DNA of 64,000 nucleotides from the NCBI GenBank assembly GCA_910586855.1, contig CAJUJH010000002.1, positions 310,001-374,000 on the forward strand, read 5' to 3'. The notes under the pieces were generated by a model. It was not told where the DNA came from and did not search any database. It saw only the letters and a list, made by a program, of their open reading frames with translations. This DNA comes from Candidatus Gastranaerophilales bacterium. GTDB lineage: Bacteria; Cyanobacteriota; Vampirovibrionia; Gastranaerophilales; Gastranaerophilaceae. Below are positions 8,177 through 16,776 of the stretch, piece by piece; position 1 is the stretch's first letter, and every line of letters starts with the position of its first letter. The translations under genes and the position numbers were made by a program.

Positions 8177-9226
8177 TTAATTTTCTAATAAAATTTTTAT
8201 TGCCTCGCCATTTTTGTGCATTTCAATGGCTTTTTTAGCATATTTCATCTGCATTGTTTTGGTGATTAATTTTTCAACCTCAATTTCTCCGCTTGAAATA
8301 AGGCGCAGAGCTTCTCTAAAGTATTTTGGAGTATGGTGAAATACACTTACAACGTTTACTTCATCGTAGTGAATCCGGCGTGTGTCAATATTTACGGTTG
8401 TTCCGGATGAACAGCCTCCAAAAAGATGCACTGTGCCGCCTCTTCGAACCAGTGTAAACATTTGTTCCCAAATTTCAGGTAAGCCGACACATTCAACCGC
8501 AACATCCAATCCTCTTCCGCCTGGAGTGAGGCTTAAAATCAGGTCTTTTGGGTTTTGATGTTTTTTTAAATCTATAATTTCATCTGCTTGCGCAAAATCG
8601 CGAGCAGCCTTGAGCTTTAAGGGGTTTCGCCCCATAGCTATAACGCGCGCGCCTTTTAATTTTGCAAGGCGGGCAAACATAAGCCCTATGGGACCAATGC
8701 CTACAATGCCAACCGTGTCGCCCGGTTTTATGGGAGTTCTTTCTATGCCATGGACTACATTTGCAAGAGGTTCAGAAAATGCAGCATGGGAAAATGATAC
8801 ATTATCCGGTATTTTTATCAGATTTTTTTCAACAATAAGTTTTGGAACCGTTATATATTGGGCATATGCACCATTTAGGAGGTAAAGATTTTCGCATAAA
8901 TTTTCTTCCCCTCTTTGGCAGAAAAAGCACTCGCCGCATGGGGCTGAATTTGCTGCTACAACGCGGTCTCCAACATTAAAACCCGTAACTCCTTCACCGA
9001 GTTTGAATACTGTGCCTGAAAATTCGTGCCCAAATCCTGACGGTGTTTCCTTAATAAGGAGAGGATGCCCGCGCCTAAAGGTTTTAACATCTGTTCCGCA
9101 AGTTAAAGCAGCTTCCACTTTAACTAAAACTTCGCCTTCTGCCGGTTCTTTTACATTTACCTCCTCGTAGCGTATATCAAGGGGTGCATAGTATCTCACA
9201 GCCTTCATTTTCATAATTTTATACAA
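8177..9226 (-). CDS. Zinc-dependent alcohol/polyol dehydrogenase (MDR family)
   Basis: A medium-chain dehydrogenase of 349 residues. Catalytic zinc ligands are Cys43 (LTCGTD) and His67-Glu68 (GHE). The structural zinc site is Cys97, 100, 103 and 111. The NAD(P)-binding GIGPIG lies near residue 175. The closest known types are sorbitol/threonine dehydrogenase-like enzymes; the substrate cannot be fixed. The start at 9226 overlaps the previous gene by 16 bases; the methionines at residues 5 and 7 are alternative starts that would trim the overlap. It forms an operon with the dehydrogenase at 9211-10221. Confidence 0.85.
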   Translation of the reverse strand: MYKIMKMKAVRYYAPLDIRYEEVNVKEPAEGEVLVKVEAALTCGTDVKTFRRGHPLLIKETPSGFGHEFSGTVFKLGEGVTGFNVGDRVVAANSAPCGECFFCQRGEENLCENLYLLNGAYAQYITVPKLIVEKNLIKIPDNVSFSHAAFSEPLANVVHGIERTPIKPGDTVGIVGIGPIGLMFARLAKLKGARVIAMGRNPLKLKAARDFAQADEIIDLKKHQNPKDLILSLTPGGRGLDVAVECVGLPEIWEQMFTLVRRGGTVHLFGGCSSGTTVNIDTRRIHYDEVNVVSVFHHTPKYFREALRLISSGEIEVEKLITKTMQMKYAKKAIEMHKNGEAIKILLEN

Positions 9227-10221
9227 GCCTTAAAAATTTTGTTCTTCATTGTATCATTAACTGCCAGAGGCAAATTGTCAAGAGTGTAAAATGTGGAAAC
9301 GCCGTCTAAATTAATTATATTTTGTGATATCAACTCATATGACAGCGCTAAATCAACAGGGGCGGGCGAATAACTGCCAAGAACGGTTAATTCCCTGTAA
9401 TAAATATCATTGTTTTTGTATCCAAAATCCCCTTCAACAGAAGAAAAGACGATGATTTTGCCGCCGTCTTTAATGTATTTTAATGCGGTATCTATGGCTT
9501 TATATGAGCCGGATGTCATAAAAATGGTGTCATAGTGCAGGTTTTCGTCAAATTGTACTCCAAATTTTCCTGCAAAATTTTGTCTTTCCGGGTTTATATC
9601 AAGTCCGTATGCCTCTATATCAAAGGCTTTAAGCCCAAGCGACATTAAAAGACCGATTGAACCTAAGCCAATCACAAGGGCTTTGTGGGACGGATTTTCT
9701 TTCTTGTACCTGTATCCTGCTTGGCGAATTGCCCTGATACAGCAGGATAAGGGCTCCATAAAGGTTGCATTTTCAATACTTGCACCGTCTTTAAGCTTGA
9801 AAACGGTATTTTTAAGGTGTCCTTCCGTTATGTAAATATATTCGCTAAAGCCTGCAGGGCTTATATTTACGGCTTTAAAAGTTTCACACATTGAATGGTG
9901 TCCGTTTTTACAAAAATCGCACTTCATACAAGGGTAATGGTGTCCGAGAGTTACTATATCACCCTTTTTAAAAGGGGTTACAGCATTGCCGCAGTAGGAG
10001 TTTCCTACAACTTCAGTGTTGATTTCAACGATTTTGCCGACAACTTCATGACCTAAAATCACCTTTTTATCAGGAGTTTCAGCGCTATGCTTGATTTTTA
10101 CAATATCGGAGCCGCAAAGTCCGCAGGCTATAACCTGAATAATGGCTCCTGGAGCTGTTAAATCAGGTTTTTTTGTATCTATTATTTTAATTTTTCCATT
10201 CTCTAAAATTGCACTTTTCAT
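9211..10221 (-). CDS. Zinc-dependent dehydrogenase (MDR family), second of a pair
   Basis: A 336-residue medium-chain dehydrogenase. I start it at the ATG at 10221 (MKSAILENGK) instead of the upstream TTG at 10236. Zinc ligands are Cys36 (CGSD), His58-Glu59 (GHE) and the structural set Cys98, 101, 104 and 112. The coenzyme loop GLGSIG is in the middle. Its partner at 8177-9226 is only distantly similar, so this is a pair of different enzymes, perhaps two oxidation steps on one sugar or polyol. The upstream pilin-like gene ends 22 bases before this start and may share its transcript. Confidence 0.85.
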   Translation of the reverse strand: MKSAILENGKIKIIDTKKPDLTAPGAIIQVIACGLCGSDIVKIKHSAETPDKKVILGHEVVGKIVEINTEVVGNSYCGNAVTPFKKGDIVTLGHHYPCMKCDFCKNGHHSMCETFKAVNISPAGFSEYIYITEGHLKNTVFKLKDGASIENATFMEPLSCCIRAIRQAGYRYKKENPSHKALVIGLGSIGLLMSLGLKAFDIEAYGLDINPERQNFAGKFGVQFDENLHYDTIFMTSGSYKAIDTALKYIKDGGKIIVFSSVEGDFGYKNNDIYYRELTVLGSYSPAPVDLALSYELISQNIINLDGVSTFYTLDNLPLAVNDTMKNKIFKACIKL

Positions 10222-10243
10222 AAAAGAAAATCCCAAATTCTCT

Positions 10244-10411
10244 CTAGGGTGTCATTGCAGGTATAGTAACGGTATTTTTGTTTGTTTTAACTCCAAAAAT
10301 GCTGATAGAAGCTAAATTTGAGATATTAAAACTCCAAAGAACTACTGCTGCAATAAGAAGCGTAACAGCTGACAATATCACGTATTCCGCAATTGTTTGA
10401 GCTCTTTTCAT
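10244..10411 (-). CDS. Flp-like prepilin, 55 residues
   Basis: A gene of only 56 codons. The protein begins MKRAQTIAEYVILSAV, a short basic leader followed by a hydrophobic helix. If cleaved after Ala4, the mature protein has Glu at position 5 and Tyr at position 6, the exact Flp/Tad pilin pattern (the usual Gly before the cut is Ala here). Residues 10-26 are the hydrophobic segment and the last 25 are a polar tail. TATAAT lies six bases before the ATG with no Shine-Dalgarno, so the mRNA looks leaderless. No Tad/Cpa secretion genes are in the window. A TadE-like role is an alternative. Confidence 0.6.
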   Translation of the reverse strand: MKRAQTIAEYVILSAVTLLIAAVVLWSFNISNLASISIFGVKTNKNTVTIPAMTP

Positions 10412-10425
10412 GGTAAAATTATACT
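10397..10425 (+). promoter_or_regulatory. Leaderless promoter of the Fe-S protein, overlapping a divergent -10
   Basis: TTGAGC at 10397, a 17-base gap and TATACT at 10420-10425, then seven bases to the ATG at 10433. On the minus strand TATAAT (10423-10418) lies six bases before the pilin ATG at 10411, so the two -10 boxes share ATTATA. The minus-strand -35 is not obvious. Confidence 0.65.
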
Positions 10426-10432
10426 ACAAACT

Positions 10433-11527
10433 ATGAATATGGATAAAAAAACGGAAGAAGATATTATAAAATGTTCAAGATGTGCGCTGTGTGCGGATGT
10501 TTGCCCTGTATTTAAGGTAAAACGCACTGAAGGCACGCTTCTTCGAGGTAAATTTCTTCAGCTTTTAGGGTTAATCAGGGGGGAATTAAAATATACAAAT
10601 CGCTTAAAAGCAAGTATAGATTACTGTTTAGGGTGTGAAAAGTGTAAAACACAGTGCCCGTCAGGGATTGATGCTTGCGAAATTTTTCAAAAAATAAAAT
10701 ATCAAAATTTAACGATTTTAGAAAAAATTTTGTACGGTAAATTTTCGCTAAAAATTAAAATTTTTGCACTTAAATGTTTTTATAGGGTGAAACACCCAGT
10801 AAAATCAATGGTTTTAGGTAAAAAAAAGTATGTTATAAAAACTGATAAAAAGTTGACCCATTTTAATGGATGCCTCTCTAAGTGCATTAATCCTGATTTT
10901 CAGCTGCCTTTTGAGTTTTCATGTGGTGATTTTGAATGCTGCGGTATACCCTATAAAAATAAGGGAAACCTTGATGTATACAGAGATATAGAGGCTTTTA
11001 ACGCTGAAAACATAGAAAATACCGATGGTTTAATAGTTTTTAACTGTGCAACATGCTTGTCCGGTGTGAAATCTTACAAGTTTAAAGACCCTAAAACCAA
11101 GGACAGGCTTGTGTTTTACACTGACCTCTACAAAGAAATTCTGCAAACTCATAAAATAACATCTAAAACATCTGATATAGTTACATTTCATCATCCTTGT
11201 CACCTGAAAAGTGCCGGTATAGCGCTATCTGACATTGAAGATGTATTAAAAAATATAGAAAACGTAAAATATAAAAGACTTGAAAATCCGGAAGAATGCT
11301 GCGGTTTTGGCGGAGATTTTTTCTTATCTCATCCTCGTACGGCGGATAATTTATCACTAAAAAAAATTGATGATGTGGTGAAAACCGGTGCAAAAATCGT
11401 ACTAACTGCTTGTCCTACCTGTCTTTGGAGTTTAAAATACGCGCTTAAAAAGCGAAATATCAAGAATATTAAAGCATATGATTTAGCAGAATATCTGTAC
11501 AGCCTGAATTTTGCGCATAAAAAATAA
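10433..11527 (+). CDS. Fe-S oxidoreductase with two CCG domains (GlpC/GlcF/LutA-like)
   Basis: A 364-residue protein. Residues 14-24 (CSRCALCADVC) and about 65-80 (CLGCEKCKTQCPSG) bind two [4Fe-4S] clusters. Two cysteine-rich CCG domains follow, with ECCGIPYKNKG near residue 170 and ECCGFGGDFF near 290, as in heterodisulfide reductase HdrB, GlpC and glycolate/lactate oxidase Fe-S subunits. It should pass electrons from a flavin dehydrogenase partner to a carrier. No such partner is adjacent, so the substrate is unknown. I choose ATG 10433 (or 10439) because the promoter leaves no room for an earlier start. Confidence 0.82.
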   Translation: MNMDKKTEEDIIKCSRCALCADVCPVFKVKRTEGTLLRGKFLQLLGLIRGELKYTNRLKASIDYCLGCEKCKTQCPSGIDACEIFQKIKYQNLTILEKILYGKFSLKIKIFALKCFYRVKHPVKSMVLGKKKYVIKTDKKLTHFNGCLSKCINPDFQLPFEFSCGDFECCGIPYKNKGNLDVYRDIEAFNAENIENTDGLIVFNCATCLSGVKSYKFKDPKTKDRLVFYTDLYKEILQTHKITSKTSDIVTFHHPCHLKSAGIALSDIEDVLKNIENVKYKRLENPEECCGFGGDFFLSHPRTADNLSLKKIDDVVKTGAKIVLTACPTCLWSLKYALKKRNIKNIKAYDLAEYLYSLNFAHKK

Positions 11528-11528
11528 T

Positions 11529-12536
11529 CTAATTTGGAAGGTTAAAATAATAATCCAGAAGTTTGTAAATTTTATCAAAGTGGTTGATTAAAAGAACGAC
11601 TACGATTGAAACAACAAGCCCGATTATTGTCTTTAAAAGGTCTTTTGCAACGTGTTTGTATACCTTTTTTTGAGTTTCAAAGCGGATTCTGTTGTACATT
11701 GCGACTTCGCGACCTGCTAAAAGCCCGACAAACACCCAGGTTGTGGACATTGGTACATTATTAACGTGCTGGAAATACATTAAGATAAAGGCGTAAACAC
11801 AGTCTATAATTGTAGCTGAGCGGATATCTGCCGTATTTGTTTTTAATTTTAAAATATTTTGAATTTCGCCACCTCTTTTGTAGCATACGATTCCCAAAAG
11901 CAGTAAAAACGCTGTCATTGAAAGCAGCATCTGCCAGAAATCAAGTTTTCTCGGGAGATAAACAAATAGGTTTGCAGCATCTTGCATAAGCCATTGAGAC
12001 CATAAAAATGCTGTTGCAATCCATTTGGCTGCAACCCAGTATTTGGCTGGTTTTTTGTCTCTTGTATATAAAAACATTTTTTCAATGGGACGGGAGATTA
12101 CAAAATATAAAATAAATGCGCAAATAAAGGCTAAAATGTACCCTAGGAAAGATTTTGCAAGCATTAAGCCTATTACTGTCGTACTTGAAAAAACGCTTAA
12201 AATTAGGAATGTAGTGGATACAGGAACCCCTTTTCTTGTTAAGAATATTATAACAACGGGTGGAAGGACGTGATACCAGTGAAATTCGCCTGCAAACGGG
12301 ATTTTAGCCAGCCTGCCAAAAGCCATATCGCCATTATTAAAGTACCAGCCTAAAACAAAGGTTAAAACAAGTACTGTTCCTGAAAAAATCCATAGTATCC
12401 AAAAGGGACGGTTTTGATTTGAGGACAAAAATGTTCCCAAAGTTTGGATAACATCATTTGAAACACAAGTGTAGAGGGATAAAAGGAACCCCAAAATCAT
12501 AAAAATATCACTTGGTGTAATAGATAATGATGTCAT
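11529..12536 (-). CDS. PiT-like (inorganic phosphate transporter-like) membrane protein, copy A
   Basis: A 335-residue, strongly hydrophobic protein with about nine membrane segments. Two motifs recall the duplicated PiT signature: SNDVIQTLGTF at residues 26-36 with VPVSTT near 105, and NNVPMSTTWVF near 258. PiT proteins normally have GANDVANAFGT and PVSTTH, so this is a divergent relative; phosphate or another anion is a guess. The neighbour at 12594-13595 is a clear paralogue in the same orientation. Both share the stretch GCTTGGAATATGACAT around the start codon, so translation initiation is conserved between the copies. Confidence 0.75.
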   Translation of the reverse strand: MTSLSITPSDIFMILGFLLSLYTCVSNDVIQTLGTFLSSNQNRPFWILWIFSGTVLVLTFVLGWYFNNGDMAFGRLAKIPFAGEFHWYHVLPPVVIIFLTRKGVPVSTTFLILSVFSSTTVIGLMLAKSFLGYILAFICAFILYFVISRPIEKMFLYTRDKKPAKYWVAAKWIATAFLWSQWLMQDAANLFVYLPRKLDFWQMLLSMTAFLLLLGIVCYKRGGEIQNILKLKTNTADIRSATIIDCVYAFILMYFQHVNNVPMSTTWVFVGLLAGREVAMYNRIRFETQKKVYKHVAKDLLKTIIGLVVSIVVVLLINHFDKIYKLLDYYFNLPN

Positions 12537-12593
12537 ATTCCAAGCCCATTTTATCAGAAAAATTCAAAAGTCAAATATTTTGTAAAGTTTAGA

Positions 12594-13595
12594 CTATAAA
12601 TTAATATAATTATGAATAAGATTATATATTTTATCAAAATGATTGATTAAAAGCACTACAGCTATTGAAACAACAAGCCCGATAAGCGCTTTTGTAAAAT
12701 CTTTCAGAATATATTTGTAGACTTTCTTTTCTGTTATAAAGCGAAGTCTGTTATATAGTGCAATTTCGCGTCCTGCAAGCACTCCAAGGAAAACCCAAGT
12801 GGTAGACATGGGGATATTATTGAGATTTAAAAAATAAATCAAAATACCTGCATATACAATATCTATAATAGTTGCAGACCTTATATCCTGCGTATTTGTC
12901 TTAAGTTTAATGATATTTTGGATTTCGCCCCCTCTTTTGTAACAAATAATAAATAAAAGCCCTGCGAATATAACAAGGCTCAGAGACATCTGCCAAAAAT
13001 CGAGTTTTCTGGGTAAATATACAAAAATTTTGGAGCCATCCTGCAAAAGCCAGGCTGTCCACAATATTGCGGTTGAAATCCATTTTGTAATAACCCAGCC
13101 TTTTGCAACGGGTTTATTTTTCATATAAAGAAATATTTTTTCAACGCTTCTTGCAATGAAAAAATAAAGAACAAGCGAAACTACCAGCGCTGCAATGTAG
13201 CCCATAAAAGACTTTGCAACCATCATACCTATAATTGTATTGGATGAAAAAATACTAATAATTAAAAATGAGGTTGCAACTGGGATTCCTTTTTTTGTTA
13301 AATATAATAATATCAAGGGTGGTAAAATATGCCACCAGTAAAATGTTTCAGGATGCGGTATTCTGTCAAGAAGCCCAAACGCCATATCTCCGTCATTTAT
13401 CAGCCAGCCTGCAACAAAAGTAATAATTAAAACCGTGCTTGTAAAAAGCCAAACCTGCCAAACGGGACGTTCTTTTGTTGAAGATAAAAATGTCCCTAAA
13501 GTTTGGATGACATCATTTGAAACACAAGTATAGAGGGATAAAATAAACCCTAAAATCATAAAAATATTGCTTGGTGTTAATGATAATAATGTCAT
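12594..13595 (-). CDS. PiT-like membrane protein, copy B
   Basis: A 333-residue paralogue of the downstream gene, with more than half of residues visibly identical, including SNDVIQTLGTF, PVATSF (instead of PVSTTF) and NNIPMSTTWVF. The Ser-Thr to Ala-Thr change in the first motif may alter ion specificity. About nine membrane segments are expected. TAGAAT lies 12 bases before the ATG. Together the two look like a recent tandem duplication, or a pair forming a heteromeric carrier. Confidence 0.75.
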   Translation of the reverse strand: MTLLSLTPSNIFMILGFILSLYTCVSNDVIQTLGTFLSSTKERPVWQVWLFTSTVLIITFVAGWLINDGDMAFGLLDRIPHPETFYWWHILPPLILLYLTKKGIPVATSFLIISIFSSNTIIGMMVAKSFMGYIAALVVSLVLYFFIARSVEKIFLYMKNKPVAKGWVITKWISTAILWTAWLLQDGSKIFVYLPRKLDFWQMSLSLVIFAGLLFIICYKRGGEIQNIIKLKTNTQDIRSATIIDIVYAGILIYFLNLNNIPMSTTWVFLGVLAGREIALYNRLRFITEKKVYKYILKDFTKALIGLVVSIAVVLLINHFDKIYNLIHNYINL

Positions 13596-13630
13596 ATTCC
13601 AAGCAATATTCTAGCAAAAATAACTATATT

Positions 13631-13990
13631 TTAAACAATATGAAAATTTCTTTTTACAAACTGTCTTTTTTTTGAAACAAAATCTTCTTCCGATAAAAAT
13701 ACGGGAGGCAAGAATCCGCGTGATGCCAAGGAAAGCCAGGCTAAAAGATGCGGCGATAAGGATAAAATATTTAGATTATTTGAATTTATAAAACTCAAAA
13801 AATCAATTGAAGTTATTGCTGATACATTGCTTAAATCAAGAGCAATTCTTGTTTTCGCCCTGTTAATTTTTGATATAATCTTATTGATTTCATCTAAAAT
13901 TGAATCATCAAGATTAATATCATCTTTGCCATTAAAAATGTTAAGGATATAAAATCCCTTTTTCTTCTTTGTTAATATCATTTTTGCCAT
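13631..13990 (-). CDS. STAS-domain protein (anti-sigma antagonist-like)
   Basis: A 119-residue single-domain protein. The pattern RIALDLSNVSAITSIDFLSFI at about residues 48-68 is the STAS core (DLSxVxxIDSSGL), and the serine in AITSID sits where RsbV/SpoIIAA are phosphorylated. It is expected to take part in partner switching with an anti-sigma or other kinase; none is adjacent, although a PP2C phosphatase of the matching class is encoded at 43802. TATACT and AAAAGG precede the ATG closely. It lies upstream of the PiT-like pair in the same orientation. Confidence 0.7.
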   Translation of the reverse strand: MAKMILTKKKKGFYILNIFNGKDDINLDDSILDEINKIISKINRAKTRIALDLSNVSAITSIDFLSFINSNNLNILSLSPHLLAWLSLASRGFLPPVFLSEEDFVSKKRQFVKRNFHIV

Positions 13991-14146
13991 CCTTTTCTTT
14001 AAGTATAAAGCTATAAGCCATAAAAAAGAATTAAGCGAAGGTTTGATTAATATCCAACTTTAGTATGATTTTATCCTGTTTCAATTTTTGTCAAGTTATG
14101 TTAAGATTATTAAAGTAGAAAAAGAATAGACGGAAAAATATAAATT

Positions 14147-15295
14147 ATGAATTTGTTTGCCCTTTTTTCAAATTTTTCAAGACCCAAAAAAGATGATATG
14201 TTTAATATTTACCCGGATGGTATTTTTATAGTTTCAATGGATGGCAGAATTTTAGATGTTAATTTAAAAATTGTTGAATTATTCGGGTATTCAAGATTTG
14301 ATATGGTGGGGCAGTATTTTTCAGAATATATTCAAGGCGGAAGCGGACTATTAAATAAAATTGTTGCACAAAAGGCACCCTCTGTTACAAGAGCACAGAC
14401 AGCAAAAGATGAGGATGTGTATGTTGAAGTAGCAGCAGCCAAAGACCTTGAAAATGATAGGGTTTTTGTCACAATCAGAAATGTTACGCAAAATTATAAG
14501 ATGCAAAATGTTGTAAATGGCGAATTTGAGATTGCAAAAAAAATAATTGATGAAAAAAATACGTTTCTAACTGAAATTGCGCCTGAAGTTATATCTTCTC
14601 TTGATTCTGTTGTAGGGTTTTCAAAAGCTCTTTTAGAGGGTATTGGCGGACATTTGGTTGAAAAACAGGAAAAATATGTAAGCATTATAAATAAAAATTC
14701 AAAAGATTTATCTTTTGATTTAGAAAAAATGTTTGATTTCTTTAAATTGGAATCAGGGCTATATAAGTATGAGTACAAGACATTTGATATAGTTGACCTT
14801 TTGAATAATGTTGCAAAAACATATGAGCCTTTACTTGAATCAAAAAAGATTGTTTTTAAATATGATTTTTCAGCTTTAACTACCCGCGGGGCTTACTTGG
14901 ACCCTGTTGTGATTGAAGAAGTTATGAAGAATATTTTAAATGTTTCTTATAAGTGCTCAAATCTTGGTACCGTGACATTTAACGCCGGAAATCCGCCTTT
15001 AGAGTTTTTGCAGGCAAACGGATATGATGTTACTGATGAAAATATCAAAAAGCAATTTGCAATGTTTGAAATTAAAGATACAAGCTTTTCTTTAACGCCT
15101 GAACAGTTGGAGAATGTTTTTAATCCTTATTTTGTAGATAATTCACAAAATAAAAAGCCTATCGGAATCAAAATGACATATCCTATTGTGAAAAAACATA
15201 TAAAATATTTTAAAGGCGATGTTTGGGTATATTCAAAAGCAGGAGCAGGCACTATGGTAGCTATTCTTGTTCCTATTGAAAAATTAAATCCGTAG
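14147..15295 (+). CDS. PAS-domain pseudo-histidine kinase
   Basis: A 382-residue soluble protein with a PAS domain at about 18-120, a dimerisation helix pair at about 138-215 and a GHKL-type ATPase region at about 225-378. The phosphoacceptor is missing: where kinases have SHELRTPL this protein has APEVISSL, so Pro146 replaces the histidine. The N box reads KNILNVSYK, losing the second Asn; the G1 box is DTSFSL instead of DTGIGI; GTGLGL is KPIGIKM. The overall shape is preserved, so it is likely a non-catalytic sensor or binding partner. The next gene, an ABC ATPase, begins 15 bases after its stop and may be the regulated target. Confidence 0.8.
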   Translation: MNLFALFSNFSRPKKDDMFNIYPDGIFIVSMDGRILDVNLKIVELFGYSRFDMVGQYFSEYIQGGSGLLNKIVAQKAPSVTRAQTAKDEDVYVEVAAAKDLENDRVFVTIRNVTQNYKMQNVVNGEFEIAKKIIDEKNTFLTEIAPEVISSLDSVVGFSKALLEGIGGHLVEKQEKYVSIINKNSKDLSFDLEKMFDFFKLESGLYKYEYKTFDIVDLLNNVAKTYEPLLESKKIVFKYDFSALTTRGAYLDPVVIEEVMKNILNVSYKCSNLGTVTFNAGNPPLEFLQANGYDVTDENIKKQFAMFEIKDTSFSLTPEQLENVFNPYFVDNSQNKKPIGIKMTYPIVKKHIKYFKGDVWVYSKAGAGTMVAILVPIEKLNP

Positions 15296-15309
15296 AAATG
15301 GAAAGATAA

Positions 15310-16386
15310 GTGTCTAAGGTAGAATTAGCAGGCATTGGTAAAACTTTTGATAAAAAAAACATCTTGACGGATATTGATTTATGCGTGGAAGATAAGGAGT
15401 TTTGTGTGCTTGTGGGGGCATCGGGCTGCGGTAAATCTACGCTTTTAAGGATTATTGCGGGGCTTGAAACTCCAACATCGGGTGAACTTTTTATAGACGG
15501 CAAATTGTCAAATAATATTCAGCCAAAAGACAGAAATATTGCTTTTGTTTTTCAAAGTTATGCTCTTTATCCTCATTTGAATGTTTATGATAACATTGCC
15601 TTTCCTTTGAAATTAAGGAAAATGAGCAAAAAACAAATAGAAGATAAAGTTCTGGAAGCTTCTGATATTCTGGGGCTGGATGAGTATTTAAAAAGAAAGC
15701 CAAAAGAACTATCCGGCGGACAAAGACAGAGAGTAGCTTTGGGGCGTGCAATTGTAAGAGAACCTGAAGTATTTTTGATGGATGAGCCTTTATCAAATCT
15801 TGATGCTAAGCTTCGGGTTCAGATGAGGTATGAAATTAAAAAACTCCATAAAAAGCTGAACACCACATTTATTTATGTTACCCACGACCAGACAGAAGCG
15901 CTTACTATGGGGGATAAGATTGTTATTTTAAATGAAGGTAAAATTCAGCAGGCAGGAAGTGCTGAAGATATATTTAATTATCCCTCAAATACGTTTGTTG
16001 CAACCTTTATGGGCAATATGCCGATGAATATAATCCCTGCAAATATAAATGATGGTATTTTGTGTTTTGATAGAGTAATGGTGACTCTTTCCGATTTCAA
16101 CAGAAAACTTTTGGGGGATAGAAAAAAGGTTTTGATTGGAATCCGCCCGGAAAGTTTTACGCCTTATTTAGTTGAAAGCATACTTCCAACAGGTATCAGG
16201 CTGCATGTTAACGTTGATGATGTAGAGACTATCGGCGGTGAAAAAAATGTGCATTTTAAGCTTGATGAAACAGAAGTGGTTGCAAAATTAAACTCAAGAA
16301 CCGGCATTGATGCTGCTGCCGATTTTACCATTGATATTGGTGATTTTCATTTCTTTGATTATGATACAAAGCAGAGAATCGTTTAA
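15310..16386 (+). CDS. Sugar ABC transporter ATPase, MsmK/UgpC/MalK type
   Basis: A 358-residue ATPase starting at GTG after GGAAAGATAA. It has Walker A GASGCGKST at residues 36-44, signature LSGGQRQR near 133, Walker B VFLMDEPLSNLD near 155, His in YVTHDQTEA and a C-terminal TOBE/OB-like regulatory domain from about 240. Such proteins power carbohydrate importers and are often shared by several permeases, which fits the absence of permease and binding-protein genes here. It is cotranscribed with the PAS pseudo-kinase. Confidence 0.9.
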   Translation: MSKVELAGIGKTFDKKNILTDIDLCVEDKEFCVLVGASGCGKSTLLRIIAGLETPTSGELFIDGKLSNNIQPKDRNIAFVFQSYALYPHLNVYDNIAFPLKLRKMSKKQIEDKVLEASDILGLDEYLKRKPKELSGGQRQRVALGRAIVREPEVFLMDEPLSNLDAKLRVQMRYEIKKLHKKLNTTFIYVTHDQTEALTMGDKIVILNEGKIQQAGSAEDIFNYPSNTFVATFMGNMPMNIIPANINDGILCFDRVMVTLSDFNRKLLGDRKKVLIGIRPESFTPYLVESILPTGIRLHVNVDDVETIGGEKNVHFKLDETEVVAKLNSRTGIDAAADFTIDIGDFHFFDYDTKQRIV

Positions 16387-16571
16387 GAAGTTTTATCCTG
16401 CGGTTTTTCATATTCAGGCTTATTGATGCGTTCCACCCATACATAAGTTTGGCTTATAGCGCTTTTAAACGGGTTGTAGGCATAGTTGTATTCTAAAAAC
16501 GGATTTTTGGCGTTTTTATTATAATCATTAGTTTTTTTATTTAATTCTTGTAGATATTTCTTAATATTCAT
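16383..16571 (-). CDS. Small hypothetical protein, 62 residues
   Basis: A short polar protein rich in Asn, Lys and Tyr, without membrane segments or a motif I know. I accept it as a gene because GGAG lies about 10 bases before the ATG and it fills the space on this strand, converging on the ATPase gene with a four-base overlap. It could still be spurious. Confidence 0.45.
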   Translation of the reverse strand: MNIKKYLQELNKKTNDYNKNAKNPFLEYNYAYNPFKSAISQTYVWVERINKPEYEKPQDKTS

Positions 16572-16710
16572 ACTTTTCCGCTCCGCACTCTTTTTATACG
16601 GGTATTTCGCCCGTATATATAAATTATAGCCGCATTTTTTAAAATTTAATCACCGAATCTAACAACAAAAAGTAACCCTTTGGGGCTATATAAATGTCTA
16701 ATATGCATTA

Positions 16711-16738
16711 TTGATTTCACTTGTGTTGATGCTACACT
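16711..16738 (+). promoter_or_regulatory. Promoter of the RND efflux operon
   Basis: TTGATT at 16711-16716, a 16-base gap and TACACT at 16733-16738, 38 bases before the adaptor ATG. No adjacent regulator gene of the TetR or MarR kind is seen. Confidence 0.55.
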
Positions 16739-16776
16739 ATTTAATGTAGGAGCAATTAGCAATTTTAGAGGACTAT

